Shown here piece after piece: positions 1-8,899 of a stretch of DNA of 64,000 bases. Numbering within the stretch: position 1 is the stretch's first letter; each line of letters opens with the position of its first letter. Origin of the DNA: Methanolobus psychrotolerans (GTDB taxonomy: Archaea > Halobacteriota > Methanosarcinia > Methanosarcinales > Methanosarcinaceae); assembly GCF_002243045.1 (NCBI RefSeq), contig NZ_MBKP01000012.1:1-64000 (forward strand), read 5' to 3'. A model generated the notes under the pieces. That model was given only the letters and a program-made list of their open reading frames with translations. It was not told where the DNA came from and did not search any database. The translations under genes were made by a program, and so were the position numbers.

Positions 1-356
1 ATAACTCCTGCCTCCACTTGCATAAAAGGCGGTGATTGTAAGCGTTTTTGCCGCGATTTGCGCGGACTCCTACAAAGGACATCATCGTATATATACCTTC
101 CGAACCAAATGATCCGAAGGCATAGAATGAACCTTTAAACACCAGCCTGATGAAATGAAATTAGTACTTCATCATGTGCTTCACGTAGAGTCGATTATCA
201 TGATGCAGTAACGCACCAGTGGGCTCAACGTGAGCACCCTTACAAGTCAACACTTGTATAAAAGGGTTGCGGAGGAAGAGCCATGACACGTCATTAAGTC
301 ATAATAAAAATCACGAAGTCTACGGAGGTTTTTTATAACATAAACTCCAATCGGGA
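1..356 (+). promoter_or_regulatory. Long upstream region of the leucine-synthase gene with hairpins
   Basis: There is no credible gene here. A TATA-like element lies near 87-95, which would give a leader of more than 200 nt. Small hairpins are visible: CCGCG/CGCGG around 52-66, CCTTC (96-100) with GAAGG (116-120), and a GGGCTCA/TGAGC-ACCC stem near 219-240. A purine-rich GGAGG lies near 324-328. Only very short ATG-to-stop runs are present. A structured leader upstream of an amino-acid biosynthesis gene would fit regulation at the RNA level, but I do not recognise a known riboswitch. Confidence 0.35.
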
Positions 357-365
357 ATGATTAAC

Positions 366-1929
366 ATGAATCCAACTGTAGAACTGAGGGATCGCTTTTT
401 ACAGCGATAAACCACTTATAAACACACACAAGACTATTTTTGACACGACACTTCGCGATGGTGAACAAACACCAGGCGTATCGCTCACAAACGAGCAAAA
501 AATCAAGATTGCCCGGCAACTTGACAAACTTGGCGTTGATGTCCTTGAAGCTGGTTTCCCGGTCTCTTCGGAAGGCGAAAAGCAGAACGTAAAAGCCATA
601 GCCAACGAAGGACTCAGTCTTGATGTATGCGGCCTTGCCCGCGTCCTTACAAAAGATCTGGACGTATGTATAGATTGTAATGTTGATATGATACATACCT
701 TTGTATCAACTTCCGATATTCAGAGGATACACACTATCAAGAAAACAAGAGAAGAGGTCATCACCATGGCAGTGGATGCTGTGGAATACATCAAGGAACA
801 TGGAGCAAAATGCATGTTCTCAGCAATGGATGCTACCAGAACCGACCTTGACTACCTTATAGAAGTATACAAAGCTGTTGAAGCAGCCGGTTGCGACATA
901 ATAAACGTTCCTGATACCGTCGGTGTAATGGCACCTTCCTCGATGTACCAACTAGTGAAAAGCATTAACAACAAAGTGAACATACCAATTGACGTCCATT
1001 GTCACAACGACTTTGGGATTGCTGTCGCAAACAGCCTCATGGCAGTAGAAGCCGGTGCAAGCCAGGTGCAGGTAACGGTCAATGGCATTGGAGAACGTGC
1101 AGGTAATGCAAACCTCGCAGAAGTAGTGATGTGCCTGCAGTCCATATATGGTGCAAAGACCAATATCAAGACAGAATACCTGCTTGAAACCGCCAAGATG
1201 GTTGAAAATTTCACAGGCATACACATGCCCCCTAACACCCCTATTGTCGGAGACAACGCATTTGCCCATGAGTCCGGCATCCACACACACGGAGTACTTG
1301 AAAAATCCGATACTTTCGAACCCGGTATTATGACCCCTGAAATGGTAGGTCACAAGCGTCGTATAGTTATAGGAAAACATGCTGGAAGGCATGCAGTCAA
1401 GAAATCACTTGAAGATATGGGTATCGAGACTACTGAAGAACAGCTGGATGAAATACTTGTCAGGATCAAGGACATAGCAAACAAAGGCAAGCGCATATGT
1501 GATGCAGATCTTCACGCCGTCGCATCTGCCGTCCTTGGAAGAAACCTCGGAAACGAGACCATAATCCTAAAAGAATTCTCAGTCATGACTGGTAACCTTA
1601 CAACACCAACAGCTGTAGTCAGGGCAATGATAGGTAACGAAGAAGCTGTTGCCTCAAACTACGGAGTGGGGCCAATAGACGCTGCCCTGAAAGCAGTTGA
1701 ACTGATGATTGGTGGATACACTAAAGTCAAAGTGCGTGATTTCAGCCTAGAGGCAATAACCGGAGGAAGCGATGCTCTTGCAGTAGTTACAATCTCCGTA
1801 GAGGATGAAGACGGACGTGTCGTCAGTGCACAATCTGCAAGTGCAGATATTGCCACAGCATCCGTAGACGCACTCATCACAGCTATCAACATACTTCTTG
1901 AAAAGAAGAAGCTCTGGAGTATGCAATAA
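366..1929 (+). CDS. leuA: 2-isopropylmalate synthase (LeuA/CimA family), apparent 5' frameshift
   Basis: Condenses acetyl-CoA with 2-oxoisovalerate, the first step of leucine synthesis; the close relative citramalate synthase acts on pyruvate. The main frame holds the family signature [13 protein letters not shown] (from 439), HCHNDFG (metal-binding His pair, near 1000-1020), [10 protein letters not shown] (near 1080-1110) and the C-terminal LeuA regulatory dimer domain (about 1490-1920). AGFP after the first motif favours LeuA over CimA. That frame is open from 388 but has no ATG, GTG or TTG before the conserved motif. An ATG at 366 (or 357) opens a second frame reading [11 protein letters not shown], and removing one T from the T5 run at 396-400 would join the two smoothly. 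So the gene is either frameshifted here, mis-sequenced, or starts unusually. Confidence 0.8.
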
Positions 1930-1939
1930 ACTAATATCA

Positions 1940-1977
1940 GGACCGTGGATTCACGATCCTTCATTTTTCTTTGTTTT
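1940..1977 (+). terminator. Terminator-like hairpin after the leucine-synthase gene
   Basis: GGACCGTG (1940-1947) pairs with CACGATCC (1952-1959) with one mismatch around a GATT loop, followed by a T-rich stretch up to about 1978. It begins 10 nt after the stop codon. Confidence 0.55.
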
Positions 1978-2026
1978 CAAGTTACATTTTCGAAACATCT
2001 TTCTTTGAGCAGATCCATATTACAGG

Positions 2027-2036
2027 TTTATATCTA
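2027..2036 (+). promoter_or_regulatory. TATA box of the tatD operon
   Basis: TTTATATCTA lies about 30 nt upstream of the tatD ATG. That is the archaeal TATA position for a nearly leaderless or short-leader transcript. Confidence 0.5.
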
Positions 2037-2063
2037 TATAGTATAGACCATAACTGAACAAAC

Positions 2064-2822
2064 ATGATTTATGAAGTAATAGACTCTCACTGCCATCTTA
2101 ATTTCCCTAAATTCAACAAGGACATGCATGAGACTATTCTCAGGGCAAGGAGCAGCGGAGTAGTTGAAATGATCAACTCGGGCATAGACTACAAAACAAA
2201 TGCAGATTCTCTTGAACTTGCCAGAAAGTATGACTTCATCCATGCCACACTCGGACTCAGTCCCCAGATGGTGCCTGATGCGAATAATGAAAAGATAGAA
2301 CAGATACTGTCACAAATGGAACGCAACATCGATAAAGCCATAGGAATTGGAGAAGCTGGGCTTGATTTTTATTATTGCACATCTGATGCCGGAAGGGAAC
2401 GGCAAAAAAAAGTATTCAGCCAGGTCATCGAAATTGCAGACAGGTACAACAAGACCCTGGTAATACACGGCAGGGATGGCGAAGACCTTGCACTTGAAAT
2501 GAGTAAAGATCTTGACAGAGTTGTGTTTCATTGCTATGGCGGCTCACTTGGAACCATGCAGAAAATCGTAGATGTAGGACATTACGTATCCATACCAACC
2601 CTTGTCTGCTTTTCAGAACACCACAAATCAATAGCTCAGAATATACCTCTTGAGAACATGCTCATAGAAACAGACAGCCCATACCTCTCACCAAGAAAAG
2701 GCCGCAATGAACCAGCATTTGTTCTAGATTCTGTTTCTGTAATCGCAAAACTCAAAGGGATCGATGAAGCTGAAGTAGCCTTGGCGACAATAGAAAATAC
2801 CCGCAGGGCATTTGAGCTCTGA
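2064..2822 (+). CDS. TatD-family metal-dependent hydrolase (putative DNase)
   Basis: 252 aa TIM-barrel amidohydrolase of the TatD family, metal-dependent nucleases or phosphoesterases. The metal-binding DSHCHLN starts at residue 8, GEAGLDFYY lies near residue 95, a conserved His (VIHGRD) near residue 134, and the late Asp ligand in ETDSPYLSP near residue 205. Length is normal for the family. It is the first gene of an apparent operon with the metallo-hydrolase (24 nt downstream) and the radical SAM gene. The name comes from linkage to tat genes in E. coli; there is no reason to link it functionally to the Tat genes further along this window. Confidence 0.9.
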   Translation: MIYEVIDSHCHLNFPKFNKDMHETILRARSSGVVEMINSGIDYKTNADSLELARKYDFIHATLGLSPQMVPDANNEKIEQILSQMERNIDKAIGIGEAGLDFYYCTSDAGRERQKKVFSQVIEIADRYNKTLVIHGRDGEDLALEMSKDLDRVVFHCYGGSLGTMQKIVDVGHYVSIPTLVCFSEHHKSIAQNIPLENMLIETDSPYLSPRKGRNEPAFVLDSVSVIAKLKGIDEAEVALATIENTRRAFEL

Positions 2823-2846
2823 ATATTTTCTTCAAGGAGAATACAC

Positions 2847-3482
2847 ATGCAGGTCAAAATTTTCAACACCGGCCTTTACGATGCCAACTCATACCTCATT
2901 AATGGAAAAATCCTGGTAGACACAGGAATGAACACAAAAGGACTTATCGCAGAAATAGAGAATAACATCGACATAAAGGACCTGGATCTGATAATACTCA
3001 CTCACTGCCACTATGACCACACAGCATCGGCACGGGAGATAGCCCAAATGAGTGGTGCAAAAATAGCGATTCACAAAAATGATGCTCCTCTGCTGAAAAA
3101 TGACCATGTGAGTGCTGCTTTAATGTTTGGGCACAGAGCCCCTTCCATTGAACCCGATATACTGCTCAACGAGGATGACAGAATAACCATAGGCAACGAT
3201 GAAGAGCTCGAAGTCATTCACACACCCGGACATACTCCGGGAGGTATCTGCCTGTATGAAGCAAATTCAAAGAGCCTGTTTTCAGGAGACACTGTATTTC
3301 CCAATGGAAGCATAGGACGCACAGATTTTGAAGGCGGCAACCGTTCACAACTAACCGGATCGATCAGCAAGCTTGTTAAACTTGATGTTGAGACACTTTA
3401 CCCGGGGCATGGGGAAGTAACCTCAAATGATGTGAACAAACAAATCGAATTTTCTCTTCGCATGTCCAGAAGCATACTTTAA
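2847..3482 (+). CDS. MBL-fold metallo-hydrolase (glyoxalase II-like)
   Basis: 211 aa metallo-beta-lactamase fold protein. The zinc-binding THCHYDHTA (HxHxDH) lies near residues 51-60, followed by HTPGHTPG (third His), the bridging Asp in FSGDTVF and the C-terminal PGHGE. This is the compact thiolesterase/hydrolase subtype that often acts on glutathione- or CoA-type thioesters; the substrate cannot be told from sequence. An AAGGAGA lies just before the ATG. It is the second gene of the tatD operon, 9 nt ahead of the radical SAM gene. Confidence 0.88.
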   Translation: MQVKIFNTGLYDANSYLINGKILVDTGMNTKGLIAEIENNIDIKDLDLIILTHCHYDHTASAREIAQMSGAKIAIHKNDAPLLKNDHVSAALMFGHRAPSIEPDILLNEDDRITIGNDEELEVIHTPGHTPGGICLYEANSKSLFSGDTVFPNGSIGRTDFEGGNRSQLTGSISKLVKLDVETLYPGHGEVTSNDVNKQIEFSLRMSRSIL

Positions 3483-3491
3483 GGATAAATC

Positions 3492-5345
3492 ATGAAACAA
3501 AATAAGAATAACAAAAAAACTGATTCCCCTAAATTCCTCCCGATGAACCTTGCAGAAGCTAAAGAGAAAGGCTGGGAAGAACTTGATATAATCATAGTCA
3601 CGGGGGATGCCTACGTTGATCACCCCGGTTTTGGAACAAGCATAATAGGCAGGGTGCTTGAAGATGCAGGTTACAAAGTGGGAGTTATTGCACAGCCAAA
3701 GTGGGACGATGCAGAGGACTTCAAGAAACTTGGAAAGCCACGCCTCTTCTTTGCCATCAGTGCAGGAAATACTGACTCAATGGTCAGCAACTACACACCA
3801 TCAAAACGACTGCGTCATGATGACACTTATTCCCCGGGAAATCGACCAGGACTTCGGCCAAACAGAGCAGCGATTGTCTATTCCAACCGCCTCAAAGAAG
3901 CGTACCCTGATGTTCCCCAAGTAATTGGCGGCATTGAAGCATCTCTTCGCCGCTTTGCCCAATACGACTACTGGTCTGAGAAAGTGCGCCAGTCTATTCT
4001 CGCAGACGCACCTGCTGACCTTCTTGTTTACGGCATGGGTGAACTCCAGATATTAGAAATAGCAGACATGCTCAACAAAGGGATAACTGTTTCAGACATC
4101 ACTGATGTTGACGGGACTGTCTGGAAGATGGACATCAAAACCTGGAAAGAGAAACGTGAGGAACTGCTTAAAGGTCGCATAGAGATTGAACCATACATTG
4201 AAGTTTCAAAGAACAAGGAACTTTACGCGAAGACATTCAAGACAGTCTATGAAGAACAGGATCACATACGAGGCCACGGAATTATACAGATCCATCCGAA
4301 GACCGTAATAGTCCAGAACAAACCAATGCGCCCCCTGACAACCGAAGAACTTGACCATGTTTACGAACTTCCTTTCACCCGGGAAACACATCCATCATAC
4401 GAGGAAGTCATTCCTGCCCTTGATATGGTTAAATTCTCCATCAACACCCATAGAGGTTGTTTTGGAGCCTGCTCTTTCTGTGCTATCGCCCTTCATCAAG
4501 GTAGAATGATACGCAGTAGAAGTATCGATTCCATACTAAGGGAAGCTGAAGGCTTCATGGATATCCAGGGATTCAAAGGCATCATCAACGGGCTTGGCGG
4601 ACCGTCTGCCAATATGTACGGAATGGACTGCAGGAACTGGAATGAAAAAGGAGTTTGCAAGGACAAGCTATGCATTTACCCCAAAGCTTGCCCTTCCCTT
4701 GATACCAGCCACAAAAAACTCATCGAACTTATGCGAAGACTTCGTGAACTGCCCGGCATCTCAAAGGTCTTTGTGGGTTACGGAGTGCGTTATGACCTTG
4801 CTTTGCTTGATGAAGAATACCTGGGAGAGCTGTGCGCCCATCACGTTAGTGGACAGCTAAAGGTTGCACCTGAGCATTATTGCGACAATGTGACCAATGC
4901 CATGAAGAAACCTGGAAGGGAGGTTTTTGAGAGATTCGAGCAAAAGTACAAAGAAATTAATAAAAAAATCGGCAAGGACCAGTACCTTGTAGCGTTCCTT
5001 ATGTCAAGTCATCCCGGGTGCACTCTTGATGATATGATCGAAACTGCAGAATACATAAGAGACACCGGACGCTACACCAGACAAGTTCAGGATTTCACGC
5101 CTACCCCCATGACAGCAGCAACATGCATGTTTCACACAGGAATAGACCCATTCACAAGTAAGCGGATATATGTAGCTACTTCTCAAAAAGAGAAAAGTAT
5201 TCAAAGAGCAATGTTACATTACCGGGAGCCAGGGAACTATAATCTGGTGTACGAAGGATTGAAGCGTGCCAACAGGCTGGATCTTGTGGGTAATTCATGG
5301 AATTGCCTGATAAGCCGTAAGAAAGGCGGGAAGAATGGATGGTAA
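3492..5345 (+). CDS. YgiQ/UPF0313-type radical SAM protein
   Basis: 617 aa. The central radical SAM cluster motif is CFGACSFC (C-x3-C-x2-C, near residues 322-329), preceded by the N-terminal domain typical of YgiQ proteins (TGDAYVDHPGFG near residue 37, GGIEASLRR near 142). A Cys-rich insertion (C-x7-C-x4-C-x6-C, near residues 379-399) follows the core and could hold a second cluster. The substrate of this widespread family is unknown. It is the last gene of a three-gene operon and ends at an AT-rich region. Confidence 0.9.
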   Translation: MKQNKNNKKTDSPKFLPMNLAEAKEKGWEELDIIIVTGDAYVDHPGFGTSIIGRVLEDAGYKVGVIAQPKWDDAEDFKKLGKPRLFFAISAGNTDSMVSNYTPSKRLRHDDTYSPGNRPGLRPNRAAIVYSNRLKEAYPDVPQVIGGIEASLRRFAQYDYWSEKVRQSILADAPADLLVYGMGELQILEIADMLNKGITVSDITDVDGTVWKMDIKTWKEKREELLKGRIEIEPYIEVSKNKELYAKTFKTVYEEQDHIRGHGIIQIHPKTVIVQNKPMRPLTTEELDHVYELPFTRETHPSYEEVIPALDMVKFSINTHRGCFGACSFCAIALHQGRMIRSRSIDSILREAEGFMDIQGFKGIINGLGGPSANMYGMDCRNWNEKGVCKDKLCIYPKACPSLDTSHKKLIELMRRLRELPGISKVFVGYGVRYDLALLDEEYLGELCAHHVSGQLKVAPEHYCDNVTNAMKKPGREVFERFEQKYKEINKKIGKDQYLVAFLMSSHPGCTLDDMIETAEYIRDTGRYTRQVQDFTPTPMTAATCMFHTGIDPFTSKRIYVATSQKEKSIQRAMLHYREPGNYNLVYEGLKRANRLDLVGNSWNCLISRKKGGKNGW

Positions 5346-5429
5346 ATATGGCGATAAAACTAATATATATGTGTATACAAGAATAAAACCGTTATCTTTT
5401 TAATATATATTAGTTTACTGTAATTCATA

Positions 5430-5440
5430 CGTATATATCT
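5430..5440 (+). promoter_or_regulatory. TATA box for the secreted protein gene
   Basis: CGTATATATC sits 24-32 nt before the ATG at 5464, so transcription would begin at or only a few bases before the start codon. Confidence 0.5.
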
Positions 5441-5463
5441 CAAAGAAAAATGGAAGTTATACT

Positions 5464-6297
5464 ATGAAGTATAAATTGTTGGTACTAATATTGTTATTGA
5501 GTATTATCCAGACATGTGCTGTTCTGGCAAGTCCTGTCATAAATATTGATGAAACTGTGACTGAGAATATGTTCTATTCTAAATCATACACAAATCCTGA
5601 TAGTATAGAGGCACATCAGATAGGTGTGTACAGTGAGGATGGGGAACACTCACAGATACACTTACACTATAGATTTACTCCAAGAACCACTACCAGTCCA
5701 GATGGAAATTATAGCTTCATCTATAGGTGGATAGGAGGGAATAAAGAAGATTATTACATAAATGATACAGCCATAGGAAGCCACACTAACATAAAGAATA
5801 TAGTTACTATGGGGTATTACGCCGTTGCGTTCTCTCCTGACAGCAAAATGTATGCAGCACCCAGGGTAGTTTACTCTGAGGATTGCAAGAATGGACAATA
5901 TGCCATAGATATCATCTCTGTTCACAACAATACCCTGCTGCACAGAGAATTGACACCTTTCTACATAGAAAGTACTAAAGATACTCCTATGGAATGGGAA
6001 AAATCAGCCATGTATGAAGTCTACTGGTCAGATGATGGTTCCTGCATAGTATACGAAGTTCTGGGAGGAAATACCGAGGCGGGACAATATCCTGCATATC
6101 TTGTGAGTAAAAGGCTCAATCTGGACTATGCCGAACTCAGAAAAATGAATGGATATGAGGATACAGAACTGGAATCTGTGCAGAAAGAAGTCGAAGAGAC
6201 AAATGCTGATTCTGAAAACAGTCTGCCTATCCCAGGATTTGGAATTATTGGATCAGTATTTGCTTTGGCATTTGGAAGGAAAATGAAGAGAGCATGA
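5464..6297 (+). CDS. Secreted protein with PGF-CTERM-like C-terminal anchor
   Basis: 277 aa. There is an N-terminal Sec signal peptide (residues 1-23, hydrophobic, ending near VLAS). The middle has two TolB/WD40-like strand motifs (FSPDSKMYAAP and WSDDGSCIVYEV), several N-x-S/T sequons, and an acidic linker. The C-terminus carries PIPGFG, a hydrophobic stretch and a basic tail (RKMKRA), the layout of archaeosortase-processed PGF-CTERM proteins. Expected to sit on the cell surface, with C-terminal cleavage and lipid attachment. The specific function is unknown. It stands alone, with its own promoter and terminator. Confidence 0.8.
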   Translation: MKYKLLVLILLLSIIQTCAVLASPVINIDETVTENMFYSKSYTNPDSIEAHQIGVYSEDGEHSQIHLHYRFTPRTTTSPDGNYSFIYRWIGGNKEDYYINDTAIGSHTNIKNIVTMGYYAVAFSPDSKMYAAPRVVYSEDCKNGQYAIDIISVHNNTLLHRELTPFYIESTKDTPMEWEKSAMYEVYWSDDGSCIVYEVLGGNTEAGQYPAYLVSKRLNLDYAELRKMNGYEDTELESVQKEVEETNADSENSLPIPGFGIIGSVFALAFGRKMKRA

Positions 6298-6313
6298 GCT
6301 ACATGCTCTTTAA
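6287..6313 (+). terminator. Hairpin terminator overlapping the stop codon
   Basis: AGAGCATG (6289-6296) and CATGCTCT (6302-6309) form a perfect 8-bp stem, extendable by two pairs, around a 5-nt loop that contains part of the TGA stop. A short T run follows. Confidence 0.6.
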
Positions 6314-6370
6314 ATTTCAAATTAAGCAACCTAACTAAAAAATGTATTTTAAAAAAGAAAACTAAAATGG

Positions 6371-7435
6371 CTATTCCATAGCCATTTCTAACAGATCGAT
6401 GATATCCAGAACCTCAACCCTCGGACCGCCCCGTATCAGATTTGTGCGGCACAGCGGACATGCGGTTACAAGATAGTCCACGTCTTTGGGAATCTCCTCA
6501 ACCCTCCTCTTTGAGATCTCAAGGGATAATTCAGGGTAACCTTTAAGCACTCCACCTCCTGCCCCGCAACACTTGGACTTTTCCCGGTTGCTTTTCATTT
6601 CCTCAAGGGAGCAGACTGACTTAATTAGCTGCCGCGGAGCATCGAATACTCCGTTGCACCTTCCGAGGTGGCATGGGTCGTGATAAGTAACGTTCAGGTC
6701 AAGCTTCTTCAGGTCCAGCTCAGCAAGACGGTCTGCCAGGAACTCAGTGACATGGACAACTTTCAGGTCCTCAGGATAATCATTCTTCAGTGCAGTGTAA
6801 CAGCCTGCACAACCCGTGATCACCGTGTGTGCACCTGTCTTATTTATCTGCTCAAGGTTCTTTAACATCAGGTCAGACGGGTCAGAGCCGGTCCTCAGGA
6901 GCGGGGAACCGCAGCATACTTCTTCCTGAAGCGCGGTAACACCGAACTTTTTCAGTATGTCAAAGGTTCTTTTCGTAAGTTCAGGATACCTGTATGAACC
7001 CAGGCAGCCTGCAAATAAGACATAGTCTGCCTTTTTTGCAACATCCTTTCTGGAATCGCCAAGCCATGCCATCCGCTCTTTGGTTTCTCCAAGAGTATTT
7101 CCCTTTTCAAGAGCTTCAGTACGCAATGCCTTCTGCGCATCGGTCATCTTACCTTGCATTACAAGCTGGTGCCTGATATTCTCTACAACTTTAACAGGTG
7201 ATGCTCCGGAAGGACACATCTGTTCACAAAGCCCACATGTAGTACAGGTGTTTAAACTGTCAAAAACCCCCGCATCGACCTCCATGCCTTGGGAAATGCC
7301 ATGGGCTACAAGCATGCGGCCACGAGAACTGGCAGATTCCCAGCCTACAACATCAAAGACCGGACATACCGAACGGCATGTACCGCAGCGGACACATTTC
7401 AGTATTGAACGCATATCCGAGTCGTTCATTCTCAA
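6371..7435 (-). CDS. Fe-S oxidoreductase with two CCG domains (GlcF/LdhB-type)
   Basis: 354 aa electron-transfer subunit. The N-terminus has two 4Fe-4S ferredoxin motifs, CVRCGTCRSVCP (near residue 15) and CTTCGLCEQMCP (near residue 64). Two cysteine-rich CCG domains follow, each with a CCG (CCGSP near residue 178, CCGAGGG near residue 292), as in heterodisulfide reductase HdrD/HdrB and glycolate oxidase GlcF. Its start overlaps the stop of the FAD subunit gene by 4 nt, so the two are translationally coupled. Together they should oxidise a 2-hydroxy acid and pass electrons to a membrane or soluble carrier. Confidence 0.88.
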   Translation of the reverse strand: MRMNDSDMRSILKCVRCGTCRSVCPVFDVVGWESASSRGRMLVAHGISQGMEVDAGVFDSLNTCTTCGLCEQMCPSGASPVKVVENIRHQLVMQGKMTDAQKALRTEALEKGNTLGETKERMAWLGDSRKDVAKKADYVLFAGCLGSYRYPELTKRTFDILKKFGVTALQEEVCCGSPLLRTGSDPSDLMLKNLEQINKTGAHTVITGCAGCYTALKNDYPEDLKVVHVTEFLADRLAELDLKKLDLNVTYHDPCHLGRCNGVFDAPRQLIKSVCSLEEMKSNREKSKCCGAGGGVLKGYPELSLEISKRRVEEIPKDVDYLVTACPLCRTNLIRGGPRVEVLDIIDLLEMAME

Positions 7436-8814
7436 ACCCCCATTTTCCCAGGATTGAGTATACCTTTAGGGTCAAGAGCATTCTTTATCAATATCATTAC
7501 ATCAAGACCCTTACCAAGCTCAAGTCCCATGTACTCTGCCCTGGCACTGCCAACTCCATGCTCAGCAGTAACAGTTCCACCAATACTGATGGCAGTACGG
7601 TGAATCTTGTCTGCAGCCTTATTCAGCTTGTCCCAGTCCGTTTCATCAAGCACATCAATACACATGCCAGTATGGAGATTCCCGTCACCTATATGCCCAT
7701 AGGTCATGATCGGCAGGTTGAATTCTTTTGATATCTCACCAACCTTGTGCAGCATTCCTGGAAGCTCCTTTAGAGGAACACCGATGTCCTCACCCACATA
7801 GACGCGGGTACGAAGTGGGTCCAGCCTGGAAACAGCAGCTCCTACAAGCCTTCTTGCCGCCCATATCTCATCTCTTTCCGTTTTGTCTGAAGCTGCCCTG
7901 ATGCTGGTTGCAAGAGAACTGCATACGTCCTTTATCATCTCGATACCTTCACGAACGCTATTTTCAGTTCCGTCCACCTCGAACATGATAATAGCACCAG
8001 CTTTTGGAAGTCCTACATGGGGATCGTAGGTGTTTATGGCCTCTATTATATTCCTGTCCAGAATCTCACATGCAGAAGGCACTATTCCGGAGGATAGGAC
8101 CTTGACAACTGCCTTGCCGGCGAGTTCAGGATTATCAAAAGATGCAAGCAATACTGAACGCTCCTTTGGAAGAGCCCTTACTTTTAATGTTGCTTTTGTT
8201 ATGACCCCAAGAGTTCCTTCAGAACCGACAAACAGATCCGTCAAAGAATAACCTGCAACGGATTTTGAGGTCTTGGAACCAGTATTTATCACAGTGCCGT
8301 CTGCAAGTACTATCTCAAGCCCAAGAACATAGTTCCGGGTTGTACCGTATTTCACCGACCGCATTCCACTTCCGTTATTGGCTATAAGACCGCCCAGTGT
8401 ACACATCGCAGAACTTCCCGGATCGGGCGGAAAGAAGAAACCATACGGTTCAAGTGCTTCATTCAGTTTTTCCTGGACAATACCTGGTTCAATCGTAACC
8501 TGAAGGTTATCGAGGTCCATTTCCATTATCCGGTTCATAGAAGACATGTCAAGGACAATACCACCTTCAACTGGAACTGCTCCTCCGGCCAGTCCTGTAC
8601 CTGCACCCCGGGGAGTCACAGGAATTTCATTCTCATTTGCAAGCCTGACAATCTTTGAAACCTGTTCAGTACTCGCGGGCCTGAGTACAAAATCAGGCAT
8701 TCCCCTGATCTGGGAAGCATCACATGAATAACAATAAAGCTCTGCAGTAGACGTGGAAATTCTTTCATTTCCCACAATTTCCTGCAAATTTTTGAGTAAA
8801 TCGGATTTTTGCAT
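7432..8814 (-). CDS. FAD-binding D-lactate/glycolate dehydrogenase subunit (GlcD/Dld family)
   Basis: 460 aa. The N-terminal PCMH-type FAD-binding domain contains VTPRGAGTGLAGGAVP (near residue 60) and PPDPGSS...GGLIANNGSG (near residues 123-145). The C-terminal FAD-oxidase domain ends with HIGDGNLH (near residue 380) and the metal/substrate motif TAEHGVG (near residue 420). This matches the D-lactate dehydrogenase/glycolate oxidase family. The adjoining Fe-S gene suggests a two-subunit 2-hydroxyacid dehydrogenase; whether the substrate is D-lactate, glycolate or another acid is open. It is the promoter-proximal gene of the pair and divergent from arcS, with 85 nt between them. Confidence 0.9.
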   Translation of the reverse strand: MQKSDLLKNLQEIVGNERISTSTAELYCYSCDASQIRGMPDFVLRPASTEQVSKIVRLANENEIPVTPRGAGTGLAGGAVPVEGGIVLDMSSMNRIMEMDLDNLQVTIEPGIVQEKLNEALEPYGFFFPPDPGSSAMCTLGGLIANNGSGMRSVKYGTTRNYVLGLEIVLADGTVINTGSKTSKSVAGYSLTDLFVGSEGTLGVITKATLKVRALPKERSVLLASFDNPELAGKAVVKVLSSGIVPSACEILDRNIIEAINTYDPHVGLPKAGAIIMFEVDGTENSVREGIEMIKDVCSSLATSIRAASDKTERDEIWAARRLVGAAVSRLDPLRTRVYVGEDIGVPLKELPGMLHKVGEISKEFNLPIMTYGHIGDGNLHTGMCIDVLDETDWDKLNKAADKIHRTAISIGGTVTAEHGVGSARAEYMGLELGKGLDVMILIKNALDPKGILNPGKMGV

Positions 8815-8899
8815 GGAATCGTTTTTTAAGTGAGATAGTACGATTTATACTTGTTGGTGAAGGCAAACATTTACATCTGACTACATCCATTAAGCAGCA

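Noticed and set aside
952-1392. 146-aa minus-strand open frame inside the leucine synthase gene
   Set aside because: Antisense to a strongly conserved enzyme region; the composition reflects the other strand.
2064-2822. tatD as part of the Tat export system
   Set aside because: TatD proteins are nucleases and not needed for Tat export; this gene is 31 kb from the tat genes in a separate operon.
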